64,000 nucleotides of DNA, from contig OU612067.1 in the NCBI GenBank assembly GCA_914767715.1, positions 27,812,162 through 27,876,161 on the forward strand, written 5' to 3'. The translations under genes were made by a program, and so were the position numbers. Source of the stretch: Membranipora membranacea. Lineage: Eukaryota > Bryozoa > Gymnolaemata > Cheilostomatida > Membraniporidae. Within the stretch, counting starts at the first letter, position 1. Each line of letters begins with the position of its first letter. The notes under the pieces were generated by a model, which searched no databases, was not told the DNA's origin, and worked only from the letters and a program-made list of their open reading frames with translations. Positions 1 through 12,609 of the stretch are shown piece by piece.

Positions 1-369
1 TATGATCATGTGTGACTCTGTGATTGGCAGTGGCCCATATATTGTTTCTCAACTCTACTTGACTGAATTCCCAGTTCTAATTGCGAAAAATCGACAGGTA
101 TGTAAGTTTACACCATGATATTATCATGGGGATGGTAACGGTGACAAAAAGGCAAACTGATACTGATACTGATACAATAATGCTCCTAGTTTTCATTATG
201 TAAAATAAAAATCATGTCGCGCACAAGATAATGTGCGATAGGCGCTTTCATACACATCAAAGAATACCAAAGAGTTGATTCTTGCTAGCTGATATGCTAT
301 ATAGCTTGATAAGTATGATAAAACATAATGATTCAATAAAGCGATATCATCTTTGTGAGCCACAACCTG

Positions 370-2895
370 CTAGTCTTCCTGAGGCAAGCCAATGGTGAAT
401 CCGATAGATTGGATATTGGCTCGTTCTATTTTCTCTATCTTACTCAATAACCCCTGCTGAGCACTTATGTGTGGTGATATTTTTTTCTTTATGTCTTTGT
501 AGGCAGCTCGTAGCGCGATAGAGGATTGGGATTTCTTCAGTAATCGCCGAATGCGCAGGAAATCATCCACCAAACTGCTCCGTACATAATTCCTGAGGAC
601 TTTTTCTGTAAAAACAAACGGGTAAGGGTGTTATGATTTTGATTTCCAGCATCACTAGACTAGACTAGGTATGATAAATCATTAAAGGGAGGTTTGGAAT
701 CAATGACAGGTTCATATATATTACCTTCTTTAGGTGTGCTTTTGAGATGTGACGCCTTTTTGCTTGAACCTGGGATCGATATAGGGGTGCTAGCATGTAG
801 GGGTCCCTTTCCTGACCCTAAACACGGTCTCTTCGGAGTCCTGAAAGGTTGCGCTATAATAAAACAATATAATATATATATATATATATCTATAATTGAC
901 ACATAGGATAGTTTTTAGTATTGCTCACACTTAACAATATGAGCTATGACATTTGTTGGTGGCTATATTATTTGCTGTCGAATCTATACGGATATCACAT
1001 ACCTGAAGTGTCTGTCATGTGAGTTGTAACTTTGGATGTTGAGGCTTCCTTGTGTGGTGTTGCCTCGCAGAAAGTGCTACTGGGTGTCGACTTCCCTATG
1101 CTCAACGTTTCTACAAAAAAGATTCTCAGTTTAAAACGGATCTCCGAAATTCAAACAACTTATATTCTGCAAATTCTGCACTTGCCAGCTGGAATCATCA
1201 ATCATGCCTAAAATGAATTTGCTGCATAGTTTTGGATAGCCTGCAATTGAACCAAATACCTTAAGTATTAAAAAGCTTTTTCAAATAATAATTTGTTAGC
1301 TGTCACAAAAATACCCTGGATCTTAAACTTATGAATGTTTTGGTTAAAGTTGCGTCGGAGTATAAGGGGGGGGGGGGGGATATGTTTTTCCACATTACCT
1401 TATGTGCATAGGTTTCACAGAAGTTGTGGCAGGGATTCCATCAGCCTCACTATCCGAGAAAATCTAGTTCCCATCCTGCTCCTCGTGTGCCATAACCCGT
1501 CCAGAAGGTAATCTGCTATCCGCTTCTTATGAGCAGCGAAGAGAGTAGGGTTTTCATCTATCATCTGCTTAGTGATGATAGTCTGGCGTCTGGCTGGGAG
1601 CTGCTTGGATTCTTTGCCGATTTCAGTTTCTTGGACCCTCCGAGCTTTTCTGACTAGCTCCTCCTCAATCTTTGACAGAATCCGAATCAGAGCGTTGGTC
1701 ACAAGATGGTCATCAGTGTAGTTTGTCGACTTTGTCGTTTCTTTTATCGTCTTGAAAAACCTTTCCTGATTCTCAGCAGCCATTGATCTCAGAATCAGCC
1801 GGTACCACTCAGCAAAGTGAGATGTTATGGAGTGAAAAGGCATCCCAAACATAGCTCTGGGCTTTACTGTTTTGGTCTCAGGAAACAGCTGTAAGCAAAC
1901 ATGAACCACTTGAACAGATTATTGACACAACACAGTTAAAGACTATAAAGAAAACAAAGTAGGCTTGGCCGTAAATATTAGAATCAGCTGATAATTTGTT
2001 TTCCTCAATGATACCTGACTGTCTTATGAAAGCTTCATCAATGGCAACACAATGATATTTAAAGGTAAATAGTGGATGTTGGAGCTTACTTTCAGGTAGT
2101 CTAGAGCGAAGACATAGTTAAGATTGTACATTGCCAGGATTGTTTTAGAGTTTCTTTCTGTTTCCATTGAATAGGCAAGATGTTGTATATGGCAAAGGTT
2201 ACCCAGTAACCTTTGCACTCTTCTGGTTGTCATGGTATCGTTTCCTGTCTTCTCTCTTTGTTTTGTAATAAACACCCAGAGACGTAGGAGTGTAAGTCTT
2301 GCATTACTGCCAGGGATTTCGTGTTGGTAATCTACAGCATTTGATTGAAGGTTGAAATAATTTTCAAAAAAACATAACTGCACAATTTTTCACAAAACAG
2401 TAACATTGTTGCAGTTTCTAGCAAACTTGAGTTGACTGGCCTTCCAAGTTAATTCCACAACTCGACACCAACTCAACCCCAAACATTTTAAATGGTGTGG
2501 CTTGCTTTACTTTTCTCTTCAGTTTTGATTGTTATGCATGAAAGGATGGTGCCTGACAAATCGCATGTGTAACCAGCAAGTATATTGGTGACGTTCAGTA
2601 GCAATGAGGGAATAATTGTAACAAAAATATGTTACATACTCTGCATCCCTGGAAGGGCAGCTGTTATATCTGCTTTTAGCTGAGGGGGAAGAATGTTTGG
2701 CATCTCTTTCACAATATTTCCTGGAAAGAAAAGTATAATATCGGGTAGAAAATAGTTGCATTAGAGAAGTGGCATGTCATATTGCATTGGTTTCCTTGTG
2801 GAAATATCAGGTTTTACTATTAACAGCTCAGAAGGAAAATTGTCATTTTTAAGTGATACAAAGTTTAGCTTCACCCTTGTTTAAGCGCTCAAACT
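370..2895 (-). CDS. Spliced transposase-like gene of unrecognised family (seven supported exons, 5' end and one internal join unresolved)
   Basis: Read on the minus strand, exons with GT-AG borders are 2875-~2895, 2640-2720, 2090-2331, about 1415-1888, 1003-1110, 725-853 and 370-605 (stop TAG at 370). Phases agree across the first four and across the last three; the join between 1415 and 1110 does not fit and needs a missed exon or marks a break. The 1415-1888 exon contains a segment with the pattern PRAMFGMPFHSITSHF followed by AENQERFFKTIK, the style of an RNase-H-fold transposase C-terminal half in which a late Glu sits in a helix; that is a resemblance, not an assignment. The last three exons are Ser/Thr/Pro-rich, then basic. 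The 5' end abuts the 21-bp inverted repeat at 2908-2964. It could also be a domesticated host gene, because so much of it remains open. Confidence 0.45.
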
Positions 2896-2907
2896 GTGGC
2901 GGGATAG

Positions 2908-2964
2908 CTGGTAGAGGCATTTCATTATGAAACCACTTGGTTGATAATGAAATGCCTCTACCAG
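2908..2964. repeat. Perfect 21-bp inverted repeat with 15-base loop
   Basis: Positions 2908-2928 are the exact reverse complement of 2944-2964. It sits precisely between the leftward gene ending at 370 and the rightward KDZ-like gene, and because of it both strands read the same short peptide NEMPLP at their facing ends. Confidence 0.9.
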
Positions 2965-5179
2965 TATCTTGGAGTGGTCGGTGTATAGAAGGTATAGGGT
3001 TGAGTACGGGTGAGACGACAGAACACGCCAACAGCTACATGTCGAGACTTGGCGCAATCCCTAGAACTGTGGAAGCCACAGGTCGGCAAATCAATGTTAA
3101 CACTATATACTGTCAGTGCTCTCTGTAGTGGTAATACGTATTCAAGGTGAGACCAGCCTACACAGGCGAGTGATATGATAGGCAAAGCCAAAGACAAAAC
3201 ATGCAATATTGTCTATGGACACTTTGGGATCTTTTACATACTTAGGCTATATCTTTCTAATTTTAGGAAGGCGTCGAAGACTGCAAGATGGTGCAGGGTT
3301 TTGGAATCTCCGTAAACTTCTGGTGCTGCCTGCACAGATTAAAATGAACTTAGCTAAGGTAATACAATGATAATGTACAATTGTCTATAGCATTAGAAGC
3401 TTTTGTTTCAAACGAGAATGCATATGCTTTTTTCTGTAATAACATCATGTATCACCTAACTACACATGTTGCTATCCTGAATTAGGTCCTTACACAAAAA
3501 GTCTGGTAAGTAATCTCACACTCACTCCCTCTATCTCTCATAGAGAAATTTGAAGCATGCACCTTCCATCAGTAATATTGGATAGTATTTTATCTAGCTC
3601 TATGGTGAGCTACTACTTTCTGGCTAGTTGTTATCTGCAACATTTTATTGTCTACAACTTCAAAACGGGCAGTTAAACTCACTTTGATTGTGTAAACCTG
3701 TAGGATATAACATATTATCTGTGTGAGTAAATTTTAATTCTACATAGATTTGAACCCTGTTGAGAGAAAGATCGAGGAGTTGGCTTGCTCTTACAACCAA
3801 CGCACTCGTGAAATCCACAACACTGCCGGTAAGCATATCAACATAACTTTTAAGTTCGATAATTGGCCATTTGTCCTCAAAAAACCTTAAAGTTTAAAAC
3901 ATGGTAATGTTTTTCATTCTAGACACAAGTAAGAGGAGAGCAGCCAAACGGCGTCAGCTCACTGCAGAAAAGGCAAAGCTGACAAAACAGGCTGAGATCT
4001 ATAACAAGAATAAGCTTGATGTATCAGTAGAATCAATCCTCGCAGCTGTGATCACGATGTAATTTCCTTGGTCAAGCAGATCTTGTGGTGTGTGACAATG
4101 CTTGATATTCACTGTAGAAAATTTAGCTTGAACAGGATTTTGATTAATATTGATTGATAGCAACACAGAATCTCTTGTCGTTCGTGCCTCAGGGATGTGA
4201 TATTGTATTGTATTGTGCAGTATCACATAATCAACTATCAATCGAAATAAAGTATACCAGTTCCGCTATGTTACTGTGATAGCTGTTATCTGGTTTGTTG
4301 TAGTATCTCAAATAACACCAGAAGTGCTGAAAGCTGTTGAGGATTTTCATCTTCTGAACCGCACCAAAGAGGAAATCTCCATCTTAGAGCGAGAAAGAGA
4401 TAACATGATAAGAATTCTCAGTGAGTATACCAAGCCTCAGTTATGATTTTTGGCTTGCGTGTGGTGATACGCGCTTTCAGTATGCTGTAAATGCAGAATC
4501 TTACGAAGGGTTCAAGTGTCTCAGTTGGTTTATTAAACCTTAGAGCAAATTTGTATGACCAACAGTTTACAGGAAATAAGTTAGTTTTGTGTTCCTTGGT
4601 TGAAGGATGGTTAACACTAGTAAAATTTGTTTTCTAGGTATGAGATGCAGATCCTCGAAAAATGATTTTCTACAAAGTATAGTAAATAGTGCGAGAGACC
4701 TCTTCACCGATCACTTTGAGGTAGGCTATAAGTTAATAGTCAAATTTCAAGTTCGTTGCATATGAGAATGCTGTGGTTTGGGAGAGCAGGATATAAAAAT
4801 TACCTGTTCATCGATTTATGTCTCAGTGATTTATCGAAAAGAAATAAGATGAGGAGGACTGTCCTATCTGTGTATTTGCCTAAAACATCAGATGAATCAG
4901 CTAGGGTGAATCTAATTGTTCTCACCTCTCTGTGATTTTGTCTGGAATGCATTGCAGTCTATGCCCAAGCCTCTTTTAAAAAACATATATTGACAGAACT
5001 CCAACCCCTAAGGTTATATTATCTCATATTTCAGACATCGCCTTTGAAAACATATCATGCACACATATTGTGTATCTGCTCAAAATCTATCATGGTTTTT
5101 CTTTTAGCCCGTGGACTTAATGATGATGTTTCAAGATGACCAGATGGAAGAACATGGAGACGTCAGTGAGGTGGATTAA
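2937..5179 (+). pseudogene. KDZ-type (Kyakuja-Dileera-Zisupton) transposase, C-terminal part, in exons
   Basis: The stretch 2937-3125 encodes CIEGIGLSTGETTEHANSY; KDZ transposases carry a similar G-x-G-L-x-D/T-G-E segment before their C-terminal helices. Further exons are 3267-3358, 3748-3828 (LNPVERKIEELACSYNQRTR), 3923-about 4050, 4304-4420, 4638-4720 and 5108-5179 (stop TAA). Phases match from 3748 to 3923 and from 4304 to the end, but not between 3358 and 3748 or between 3923 and 4304, where about 220 bases look inserted. I therefore call it a decayed copy. The tail is rich in charged heptad-like helices, then acidic. The N-terminal catalytic region was not found upstream on this strand. 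Confidence 0.5.
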
Positions 5180-5530
5180 TGGCATGGACTTGGCTGGTGT
5201 TTATCTTCAATCCTGTTCAGTGTTATGGAAAAGTTCAGGCTTGCTCGTACTAACTTTTAGCTGCATGCTAAACTGAGATATTTTCAGATTGCTTTATATT
5301 TCACCTTTTTTACACATGCATATATAATACTTAGTTGTAGTAGTAGTTTTAGTGGTTTTCAGATTGTTGATCGGCCAAAATAACAACAATTGAAAACCTT
5401 GTGGTATATTAAAGCTTGGCAATCTTGGAACGAGCTGCAGAAGGCAATTTGTGTTAATCTCCACCTGATATTTTTTCTGCATTCTCTACTCATCTTGCTC
5501 AGCAGATTTGAACAATTACTTTTGTTTTAG

Positions 5531-5736
5531 ATAAAAGAGCATGGGGAACACAGACCGTGAGAATACAAGGGAAAAACGTGCGTGTGCCAACGGAGATATA
5601 CGACAATCAGCTGCCTAGCACTCACAAGATTCTGCCACCGCTGATGCAGAAACTGCTATCCAGATTGATGGAGTACAAACACGAGAGGCGGCCTTCTGCC
5701 AAGGCCATTCTGGGACGGCTTGATGAAATGCGCTAA
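5531..5736 (+). CDS. Terminal coding exon of an unidentified gene (kinase-like C-terminal tail)
   Basis: After a good acceptor (ttgttttag) an open frame of 67 codons runs to TAA at 5734, followed by AATAAA at about 5775. The last part reads HERRPSAKAILGRLDEMR, resembling the conserved Arg and following helix of protein-kinase subdomain XI. No upstream kinase exons were recognised; the nearest upstream coding material is the KDZ-like copy, whose own stop lies at 5177. Protein identity is uncertain; only the exon structure is reasonably supported. Confidence 0.35.
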
Positions 5737-6063
5737 CATACGGACAATATGTTTATTTATATACAGACCAGTGTAAATAAAAACAAAAGATACTGTGGCT
5801 AAAATATGATAATAAATACATGTGAAGAGGATAAAATGGCAACGCTACTCTGCATTGGCATTAGCTACAACTGTACGTGACATGTCTGTAAATAAAATAT
5901 TTTTGGGACTGTTTACATTCACTATGATTCCATGTTGCGATTTCGTAAGGATTTCGGGAGTAATCGCCCCATGGAAATGACATTAAAGTGACTTTCAGAT
6001 TGTGACGAATGAATTTTTGGAAGCGAATAACCATACCGTGTTAATTCGACTGACTTCCTAATT

Positions 6064-6152
6064 GGCAGCATGGCTGAATGGTTAGCGCTTGCACACAATG
6101 CCTTCAAAGGGATTACACGCGGGAGACCGGGGTTCAAGTTCGGCCGCGGCAG
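6064..6152 (+). repeat. tRNA-like sequence, probable SINE head or tRNA fossil
   Basis: A good pol III box A (TGGCTGAATGG, 6071-6081) and box B (GGTTCAAGTTC, 6131-6141) are spaced as in a tRNA with a long variable arm. The acceptor ends do not pair fully and no clean anticodon arm forms, so this is not called as a functional tRNA. Confidence 0.5.
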
Positions 6153-6180
6153 ATGTTTTTCATGTTTTTTCCATCATGGG

Positions 6181-6213
6181 AATGGTTAGAATCAACTAGA
6201 TTCTAACCATTCG
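6181..6213. repeat. Hairpin, 13-bp perfect stem
   Basis: aatggttagaatc, five bases, then its exact reverse complement, about 30 bases after the tRNA-like element. It may be the 3' part of the same small repeat. Confidence 0.75.
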
Positions 6214-6616
6214 AAATTGGAGTTAACCACAAATTCGAAGCATGGAACCATAGTGATTTCGAAAGTTAACAAGCTATCAATTCTTTATTTAACTTTTTTG
6301 ATTTTGCTAGTCTGGGTAAATTATGTACATACACGTGTGTAGTAAAACAAGATATCATTGAAATATTTGTGAACAATATATTATGATTTATACGACTATA
6401 TACTGTTAGTTAAAATTCAAACACTGTGCAAGCTATGATTTTCGTATTAAATACATTGTTTTGAGAGTTTGTAACTAAGTAGTTGGCTGGTATTTGTTAC
6501 AATACATGAAATCTCAGCTATATCTGATAAATTTATTTACTACATAATGTACTGTCTGATATTCTTATAAAGCTTGCAGTTCTCCTTGGTTGGTGTTACC
6601 ATTAAATGAGCCATGA

Positions 6617-7504
6617 TTGCTCTATCAACAACAACAGGGCTCTGGAGGAAAGATGGAATCAGTGGGTGCTGCAAGTTTAAGGCGGTCTGAGGACAAATAT
6701 GGGCTACGATATACCAAATATCTAGGAGACAGAGACACCAAAGCTTTCACGTCGGTGAATGGTGACGACATCTATGGGAATGACACTAATGTTGAAAAGT
6801 TGGAATGTACTTGGCACGTTCAGAAGCATATGGGAAAGGCTTTGTACAGAGTTGTTGCTGACCAGAAAACCAAGAAGTTTGTGGTGAACTCAGCTGGTAA
6901 CCTTCTCCGCAAAGCCATCGCAAACAAATCTAATGGTGAGAAAATGTACAGTGGGATAGGGGTGTCCAGAGACTAAACAAAAAACAAAACCTCAATTCAA
7001 GGCCACCATGGGGCGGCTGTTCGGAATAATCGTACTGTAGAGGAGATGCAAGCTTCTATATGGGTCATCTACCACTATCGAGCTGGGAACCACTTTTCAT
7101 GTCAGGATTGGTTTCTAACATTATTCGCCCGGTATTCGAGAGACGCAGTAAAGATGAACTACTAAGTAAATGTGAGATGGAACACAAAATGCAAACGAGG
7201 CGTTCCACCATATAATTTGGAACAACTGTCCAAAAGAAGTATTCTGTAATGAGAAACGCTTGTCGCTAGCCACAGCTTCGGCATCCATACTGTACAATGA
7301 AGGAACAATCGGTCTCACTAAGCTGTATGAAGAACTAGATCTGAAATTCAGTAAAAACCTACTACTGTTCGCAAAAGTTTGCTACCGGCCGCGTCTGGCA
7401 TCAGGCGCCACTGCATACTCTGATGATACGAAAACAATTAGAAAAGCCACGAGGCAGAACCATGCCATTCCAGACACTAGTACATATCAGTCGGGAGGCT
7501 TCTG
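6617..7504 (+). pseudogene. Mutator-like (MULE) transposase, C-terminal half, frameshifted
   Basis: The first part (6617-6976) reads LGDRDTKAF then LECTWHVQKHMG, matching the second catalytic Asp region and the C-x2-H motif typical of MULE transposases. A different frame near 7195 gives NANEAFHHIIWNNCPKEVF, where the third acidic residue (Glu) is expected, and this continues to a stop at 7503. At least two frame changes separate the parts, so it is inactive. The 7099-7583 segment recurs at 45793-46274 with the same internal frame change. Confidence 0.65.
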
Positions 7505-7583
7505 AATCGTTTTGTTAATCCAGTTCGCATACAGATTTCACTATTATTGTAAATATTACTAAATTTTCAAATCAATTTTTCAC
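7099..7583 (+). repeat. Dispersed repeat, copy 1 (MULE 3' part)
   Basis: Begins gtcaggattggtttctaac and ends caatttttcac. The copy at 45793-46274 differs by roughly 14 bases counted by eye. Flanking sequence is unrelated beyond both ends. Confidence 0.85.
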
Positions 7584-7762
7584 GGTCAGGAGCTGGAGCC
7601 ACCAAGCCACCAGACTTCATGTACTGGAATGTACTGCTATGGCTAAACCCATATTTGAGCAGGGGGAGGTAAATATTTTCATATCTGAAATTGTACACTT
7701 TTATCCTTCTGACGTTAGATACTTAAATCCCCTTTGTTTCAGGGTGATCAATGACAGCTTAA

Positions 7763-9654
7763 ACCACTAGGTGGCTCAATATTAGTTATGCATCACATTA
7801 TTCTCTGATTCTTTACCTCCGTAATGATATGCTTCTTAAAAAAATTGATCCACTCTAAGTGCATTATATATCTATCGCAGTAGAGGCCTTCCTAAAAACG
7901 CTCGCATAAAATTAACGCTGAAAAGGGTGTGATATTTGACGTCACAGAGCTGTTAGTGCGCTGTGTTGATAGAAATTCCTCAACAACTTTAGCTAAATAG
8001 GTCAGGCATTAACATCTTTGTTGACTACACACAGTATCCTAGTGGAAGCGGTTTTGTCTACATGGCCAATGTTTTATAATCTTTGACACACGGCTCTCCC
8101 CCACATAAATTATCACATTGCTGTCAAAACAAACATTATTGTGGCTCATAATAAATTACCTCATCGATGATTGCAAAATATGCTCACCGTATAAACATCC
8201 ATTACAGGAATGATACAAGCCCCAATTCACAAAGCCAGAGTTTATTAGCTACGATCAATTTGTCCAACATTATTCAACACACATTTTTAAATTCACGGTC
8301 CTTAGTTTTGTGCAAAATATTTCAATGGCAATAATGTCGTCAGATAACTGATGTTATCTAAGTGACAGACCTGTTGATTCAGAGAATGAAGCTTCTGGGG
8401 CCATTCTGGAGGAATAGGGCAGGCAACTGATGGTGAAGGAATAGGTTTCTTCCCAAGAACTGACCGTGGAAGACATGCATGTAGAGGTAGGCTTGTTTCT
8501 CGAGCAGAAAGACAATAATATTTCAATGGACATTACAATAATTGATGACAAATGGATTTTGATTTACATAATCAGCAAAAATTTGTGTAAATAAAAATGT
8601 GATTGATTTTCTGGCTATTTAAACAAATAAAAAGAATCTTTGTCACAGTTAGCCGCAGCACAGTATTTTTTGGATTTACCTCGGCACGCCATCTAACCAG
8701 AACATTATTTAGAACTTTATCTTCACATAGAATATTTGTCAGCTGATAAAGTTGGATCAATTAAAAATCTCCAAATATAAATATACAATGGATGGCAAAC
8801 AGCAGGTCCTCACCGAAAGTTTTTAGTAAAGTTCACATTATTATACATAACGGCACGCAGGCATACTGATAAGCTTGTCAGTTTCAAGAATGTGAGAACA
8901 GTAACACAGTTAATGTCTAAAGCTTTATCTAAAGTCTAAAGCTAAAACAAATTGGAATGCTAAAGTCTAAAAATTCTTGATCTCCTTTCCGTTGTCGCCC
9001 TATTTTCACCAACTTCTTGCAGCCGATGACTCAGCTATCGCTCGATTATTTTATTATCTGACCTGCGTCTTACCTCAGTTTATAGCATGTGTCATTTATT
9101 CTCAATCGAACACACACACCACCGTGCTTGTTGTAGTATAAAATTCCAAGTTTGTTTACTTAGCCAGTGGATTTCAGTGGAGTATTGTATTCAATGGGGC
9201 CATTCATAGAATACCTTACTACACAATATAGCCTTAGTTCAGTGCTCTGTGTTGACCTACATTTGCAGAAATCACACAAATAAGCTGACTTTTTAAAACA
9301 TCATATCTCAAATTTGGGGATGGGGATGCCAGTGCCCTTCCATGAGGTTGCAATTGAGATGTGGATGCAAAGGCTCATAGTGGAAGATGAAAATCAGCAC
9401 CATGGATTTTCTGCTGTATTGAATACAAGATAGCTCTGTTTGTTTTGATTTTACAATAGGCTGATCACTCAAACAGCTCTCTGACGTCACAAAACGTTAG
9501 TCTAGCTTGATGTGAGCGTTTTCGGGAAGGCCTCTACTGCGATAGATATAAAATGCACTAAGCGTGGACCAATTTTCTAAAGAAGCACATCATTACGGAG
9601 CTGAAGAATCAGAGAATAATTTGATGCATGAATAAAATTGAGCCACCTAGTTGT
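7763..9654. mobile_element. Non-autonomous DNA transposon with about 200-bp terminal inverted repeats, flanked by TTAA
   Basis: Left arm 7763-about 7965 matches the reverse complement of about 9475-9654 with scattered mismatches (shared landmarks: aggtggctcaat, gattctt, ctccgtaatgat, gcagtagaggccttcc, tgacgtca). Both ends abut TTAA (7759-7762 and 9655-9658), the target used by piggyBac-type elements. The 1.5-kb interior has no open frame that I can support as coding, so it looks like a deletion derivative mobilised by another copy's transposase. Confidence 0.75.
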
Positions 9655-9957
9655 TTAATCAACCATTTGGAGTCTGAGCACTTACAATGACAATCATACT
9701 CTGCTTAATTGCAGCTTTCGATAATGATAACCAATTTAAGTGTACTATAACCTGGTCGAATTCAGTAATCCGACAATCAACATTATTTTATATATTAATG
9801 ATAATCTCATACAGGGTTTAACCAGGAAGTCTTGAACAAGCTTCCTGGTTTAACACCTTAAAATATTCATAACAAGCATTTGTAAAGCACAAGCTAAATT
9901 TATTTATACAATGACATGATACTTGAAGCCTTCAGAAAACCATCACTGTAAAATTTC

Positions 9958-10506
9958 TTGTGTATGTTTTGTCGCACTACATCTAACCTGAGCTCAACAT
10001 CTAGTATAGTCGGACAGGAAAAGGAGAACAATATGATTGGAACAGAGAGTGCTGCTGTGTTCATGGAGACAAAGTCACCAGCATCAGCAGCGTGTATTTT
10101 TTCTGATGATGAGTTTCCCCGCCCTCCCTCCTCAGCAGGCTCACATGTAGAGACTTTTGCAAAAACTCCTGGCAAAAGAATAAACCCTCAGTTCTCGACG
10201 CCGCAAACAAAAAAGACCAGGACAACCGATGAGGGCCATATTGAAAACCTTCTAACCAGGGAGGTGGAATTATGTATTGAGGAAAAAGAGAAGGCCACAG
10301 AAATAAAACCTGAAGCGTGTGTAAGATTTGGTGAAGAGATAGCTGGGCATGTGACTTTATTCAGTGATCCATATGAACGTGCGGTCGTTATGAAAGAAAT
10401 AAGACAGGTCATCTTCGATCGAAGATTTGATCCCCCAGTAAATCCTAACCAGAGCCAGTCATCTAGCTCAGGCTTATATATGCAGTCACTAAATCTCTTA
10501 ACGTAA
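9958..10506 (+). CDS. Hypothetical 182-aa open frame
   Basis: A Ser/Thr/Pro-rich first half is followed by a charged region and a short helix-like end, FSDPYERAVVMKEIRQVIFDRRF. Such a terminal helix before a polar tail resembles the C-termini of accessory (MADF/Myb-type) proteins of DNA transposons, but this is only resemblance. A possible acceptor (acatctag) lies near 10005, so the true start may be an upstream exon. No repeats or duplications mark element borders around it. Confidence 0.35.
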   Translation: MCMFCRTTSNLSSTSSIVGQEKENNMIGTESAAVFMETKSPASAACIFSDDEFPRPPSSAGSHVETFAKTPGKRINPQFSTPQTKKTRTTDEGHIENLLTREVELCIEEKEKATEIKPEACVRFGEEIAGHVTLFSDPYERAVVMKEIRQVIFDRRFDPPVNPNQSQSSSSGLYMQSLNLLT

Positions 10507-10744
10507 CCTCATCATATCCATATTTTAACACATACAATCTTAGATGTCCATATCGCTGTCAATCAACTTAAACTTATCCATTTTATAGTTACTTTACCGT
10601 ACACATTTTACACATTATTGCACTTACCGAATCTCAATATTTTTAGTCACACTGAATCAATATTAAATTTTCAAATCATACCATGCATTGTCATACTCAT
10701 ACCATACAAATACTTCCTGATTAATTAAATTAAATTAAATATCG

Positions 10745-11760
10745 AACTCCAGGTTAATGACTACACCTCACAACCAAAACCGTGCAGCATTGGACTGCCA
10801 CAGGGCAGCGTGTTATCGCCATTACTCTTCCTCATATATACCAGAGATATGCTGGACAATTTGGGGTATACCCAGTTCCAAAACGCTAATGATTGCTCAG
10901 TTCTATATTCTGGGCCAAACAGTACCATCTTGAACACTTCACTTAAAAACAGCTGCGATACGAACACTAGGTATATTCAGAAATGGAAAATGAAGGCAAA
11001 CTGCACAAAAACAGACGTAATATGGTTATCTGGCCAACCAGAGCAGTTACAGATTGCTGAGGAGAATATCACATCTCACGAAGAAATGGAATATGCTTAT
11101 TCCATTCATTACATCAGGTCTACAACCAGCCACTACTAAACGGTTGCTGATAGCAGTGTTTGTACCAAAAGTATTCTATAACTCGTTCATATGGGATCCA
11201 AATGGAGAAACCTCTACGTATATATGTCTCGAAGACATGCTAGGAATTCAATTCAACGCACCAAAGGAAGCCCTTCACCAACTCTAAATCTTAGGAGCAT
11301 ATTTAACTATTGCCGTATGGCTGCAGCAAAAGATGCTCTGATGAACATTTCCAACCACTCTAAGAGCAAACTAGAACAGAAAATAAAATTGCTATTGGCA
11401 AACTCAAAGGAAGGAGCATACAACTGCATGAACTCAATCCAGTTGAATTCAAGAAATCGGTCATACAGAAGACCATACAAAATGTGAACAGAAGCAGATG
11501 GAAAATCCACCTCACCATTGGAGAGTGCTCAACAGGGCTCCTCCACGAGCTTGATCCCCTTACATATAGAGGGGTATCCTCTCCCAATAACAATCAGCAG
11601 ACGCCACGCAGCCATACTAGTGGGGCTACTTACTGGACACATAAATCTACAGAGCCATCTCTATAGACTTGGCTTGACATTCACACCAACATGCACTTGC
11701 CTCGAGGAAGACGAAACACCCAGACACTATCTATACCAATCAGGTGCCTGTAAAATCTAG
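10745..11760 (+). pseudogene. Non-LTR retrotransposon reverse transcriptase, C-terminal part, degraded copy 1
   Basis: The order is GLPQGSVLSPLLFLIYTRD (palm), then the catalytic box, which reads NANDC where an active enzyme has Y/F-x-DD, then thumb-like helices and a Cys-rich end (TPTCTCLEEDETPRHYLY) typical of CR1/jockey-type ORF2 C-termini. The reading frame changes several times (near 11139, 11290 and 11490). No endonuclease domain or poly(A) end was seen, as expected for a 5'-truncated copy. Confidence 0.7.
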
Positions 11761-12609
11761 CTGAGATCCAACACAATTTAAATTGCCCCAAAATGTCATC
11801 TAGAAATCACTGAATCAACTTCGACTTCTCTGTACCAGACAGACCTCTTTAACACTTTAAGCAAGGGTCATTTGTTAGGGGTACTCCACTCAAGATTTGG
11901 TTTGACCGATGCCTTTTGAAGGTTTTCCAGTCATTATTCAGGCATAAGGTTGAAGAAAGGAAGCAAGCTAATTACGGTCTATTTGGATTTGGCCAGGGGG
12001 CGTGGCTTGTGTTTGTCTGCGATTTCCCTCTGCTATTCTTAGGTCCTATGTTTATCACCTTGCCACCTTTCCAGGGTGACACAATTCCTACTGGAGGGAC
12101 TATTTTTTTACTTTGTGTTAACATGACTATACAATGGGTTCTGGTATACACCTCAGAGCTCAGTCTCTTCCTCTGCAGAAGCAGACTGCACCTCTGAGGA
12201 TCAGACTGCTGCAGTTCTTGGTGAGATGTTGCGCTTATTTTTATTCTTTTGGGTTTACGGATTAGTCGAATCAAACGCACAATTCAGGAACGAAGCACCA
12301 TCTGGACCAAGAAGTAGATATGTGTATACAATGGATATTTATAAATATCTACAATTTTTTTTGAGATAGATGCCATATTTGAAAATCCTGCTTCACTGCC
12401 TCGCGTTAGCAATGATAAAGACCTATCTTTTCAGTTTTATTCCGCAAGGTATCAAATTTTTAAACGTTGTCAATAAACGTGACAATCAACTGACTGTAAT
12501 TGTAAAATTTTAGAATGGTCAATAATCCGCACATTCTTGAGTGGACGAAAAGTAACATTAATATTTTACTTCCTCTTTTGTTCCTCTGTCAACCTGCAAT
12601 GCAAAATAT

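Noticed and set aside
119-120. An entry in the findings list at 119-120
   Set aside because: It carries no claim and should be ignored; the residue range 119-123 refers to the SUMO-interaction motif of the spliced Polinton gene.
6064-6152. Functional tRNA gene
   Set aside because: Boxes A and B are good but the acceptor and anticodon arms do not pair properly.
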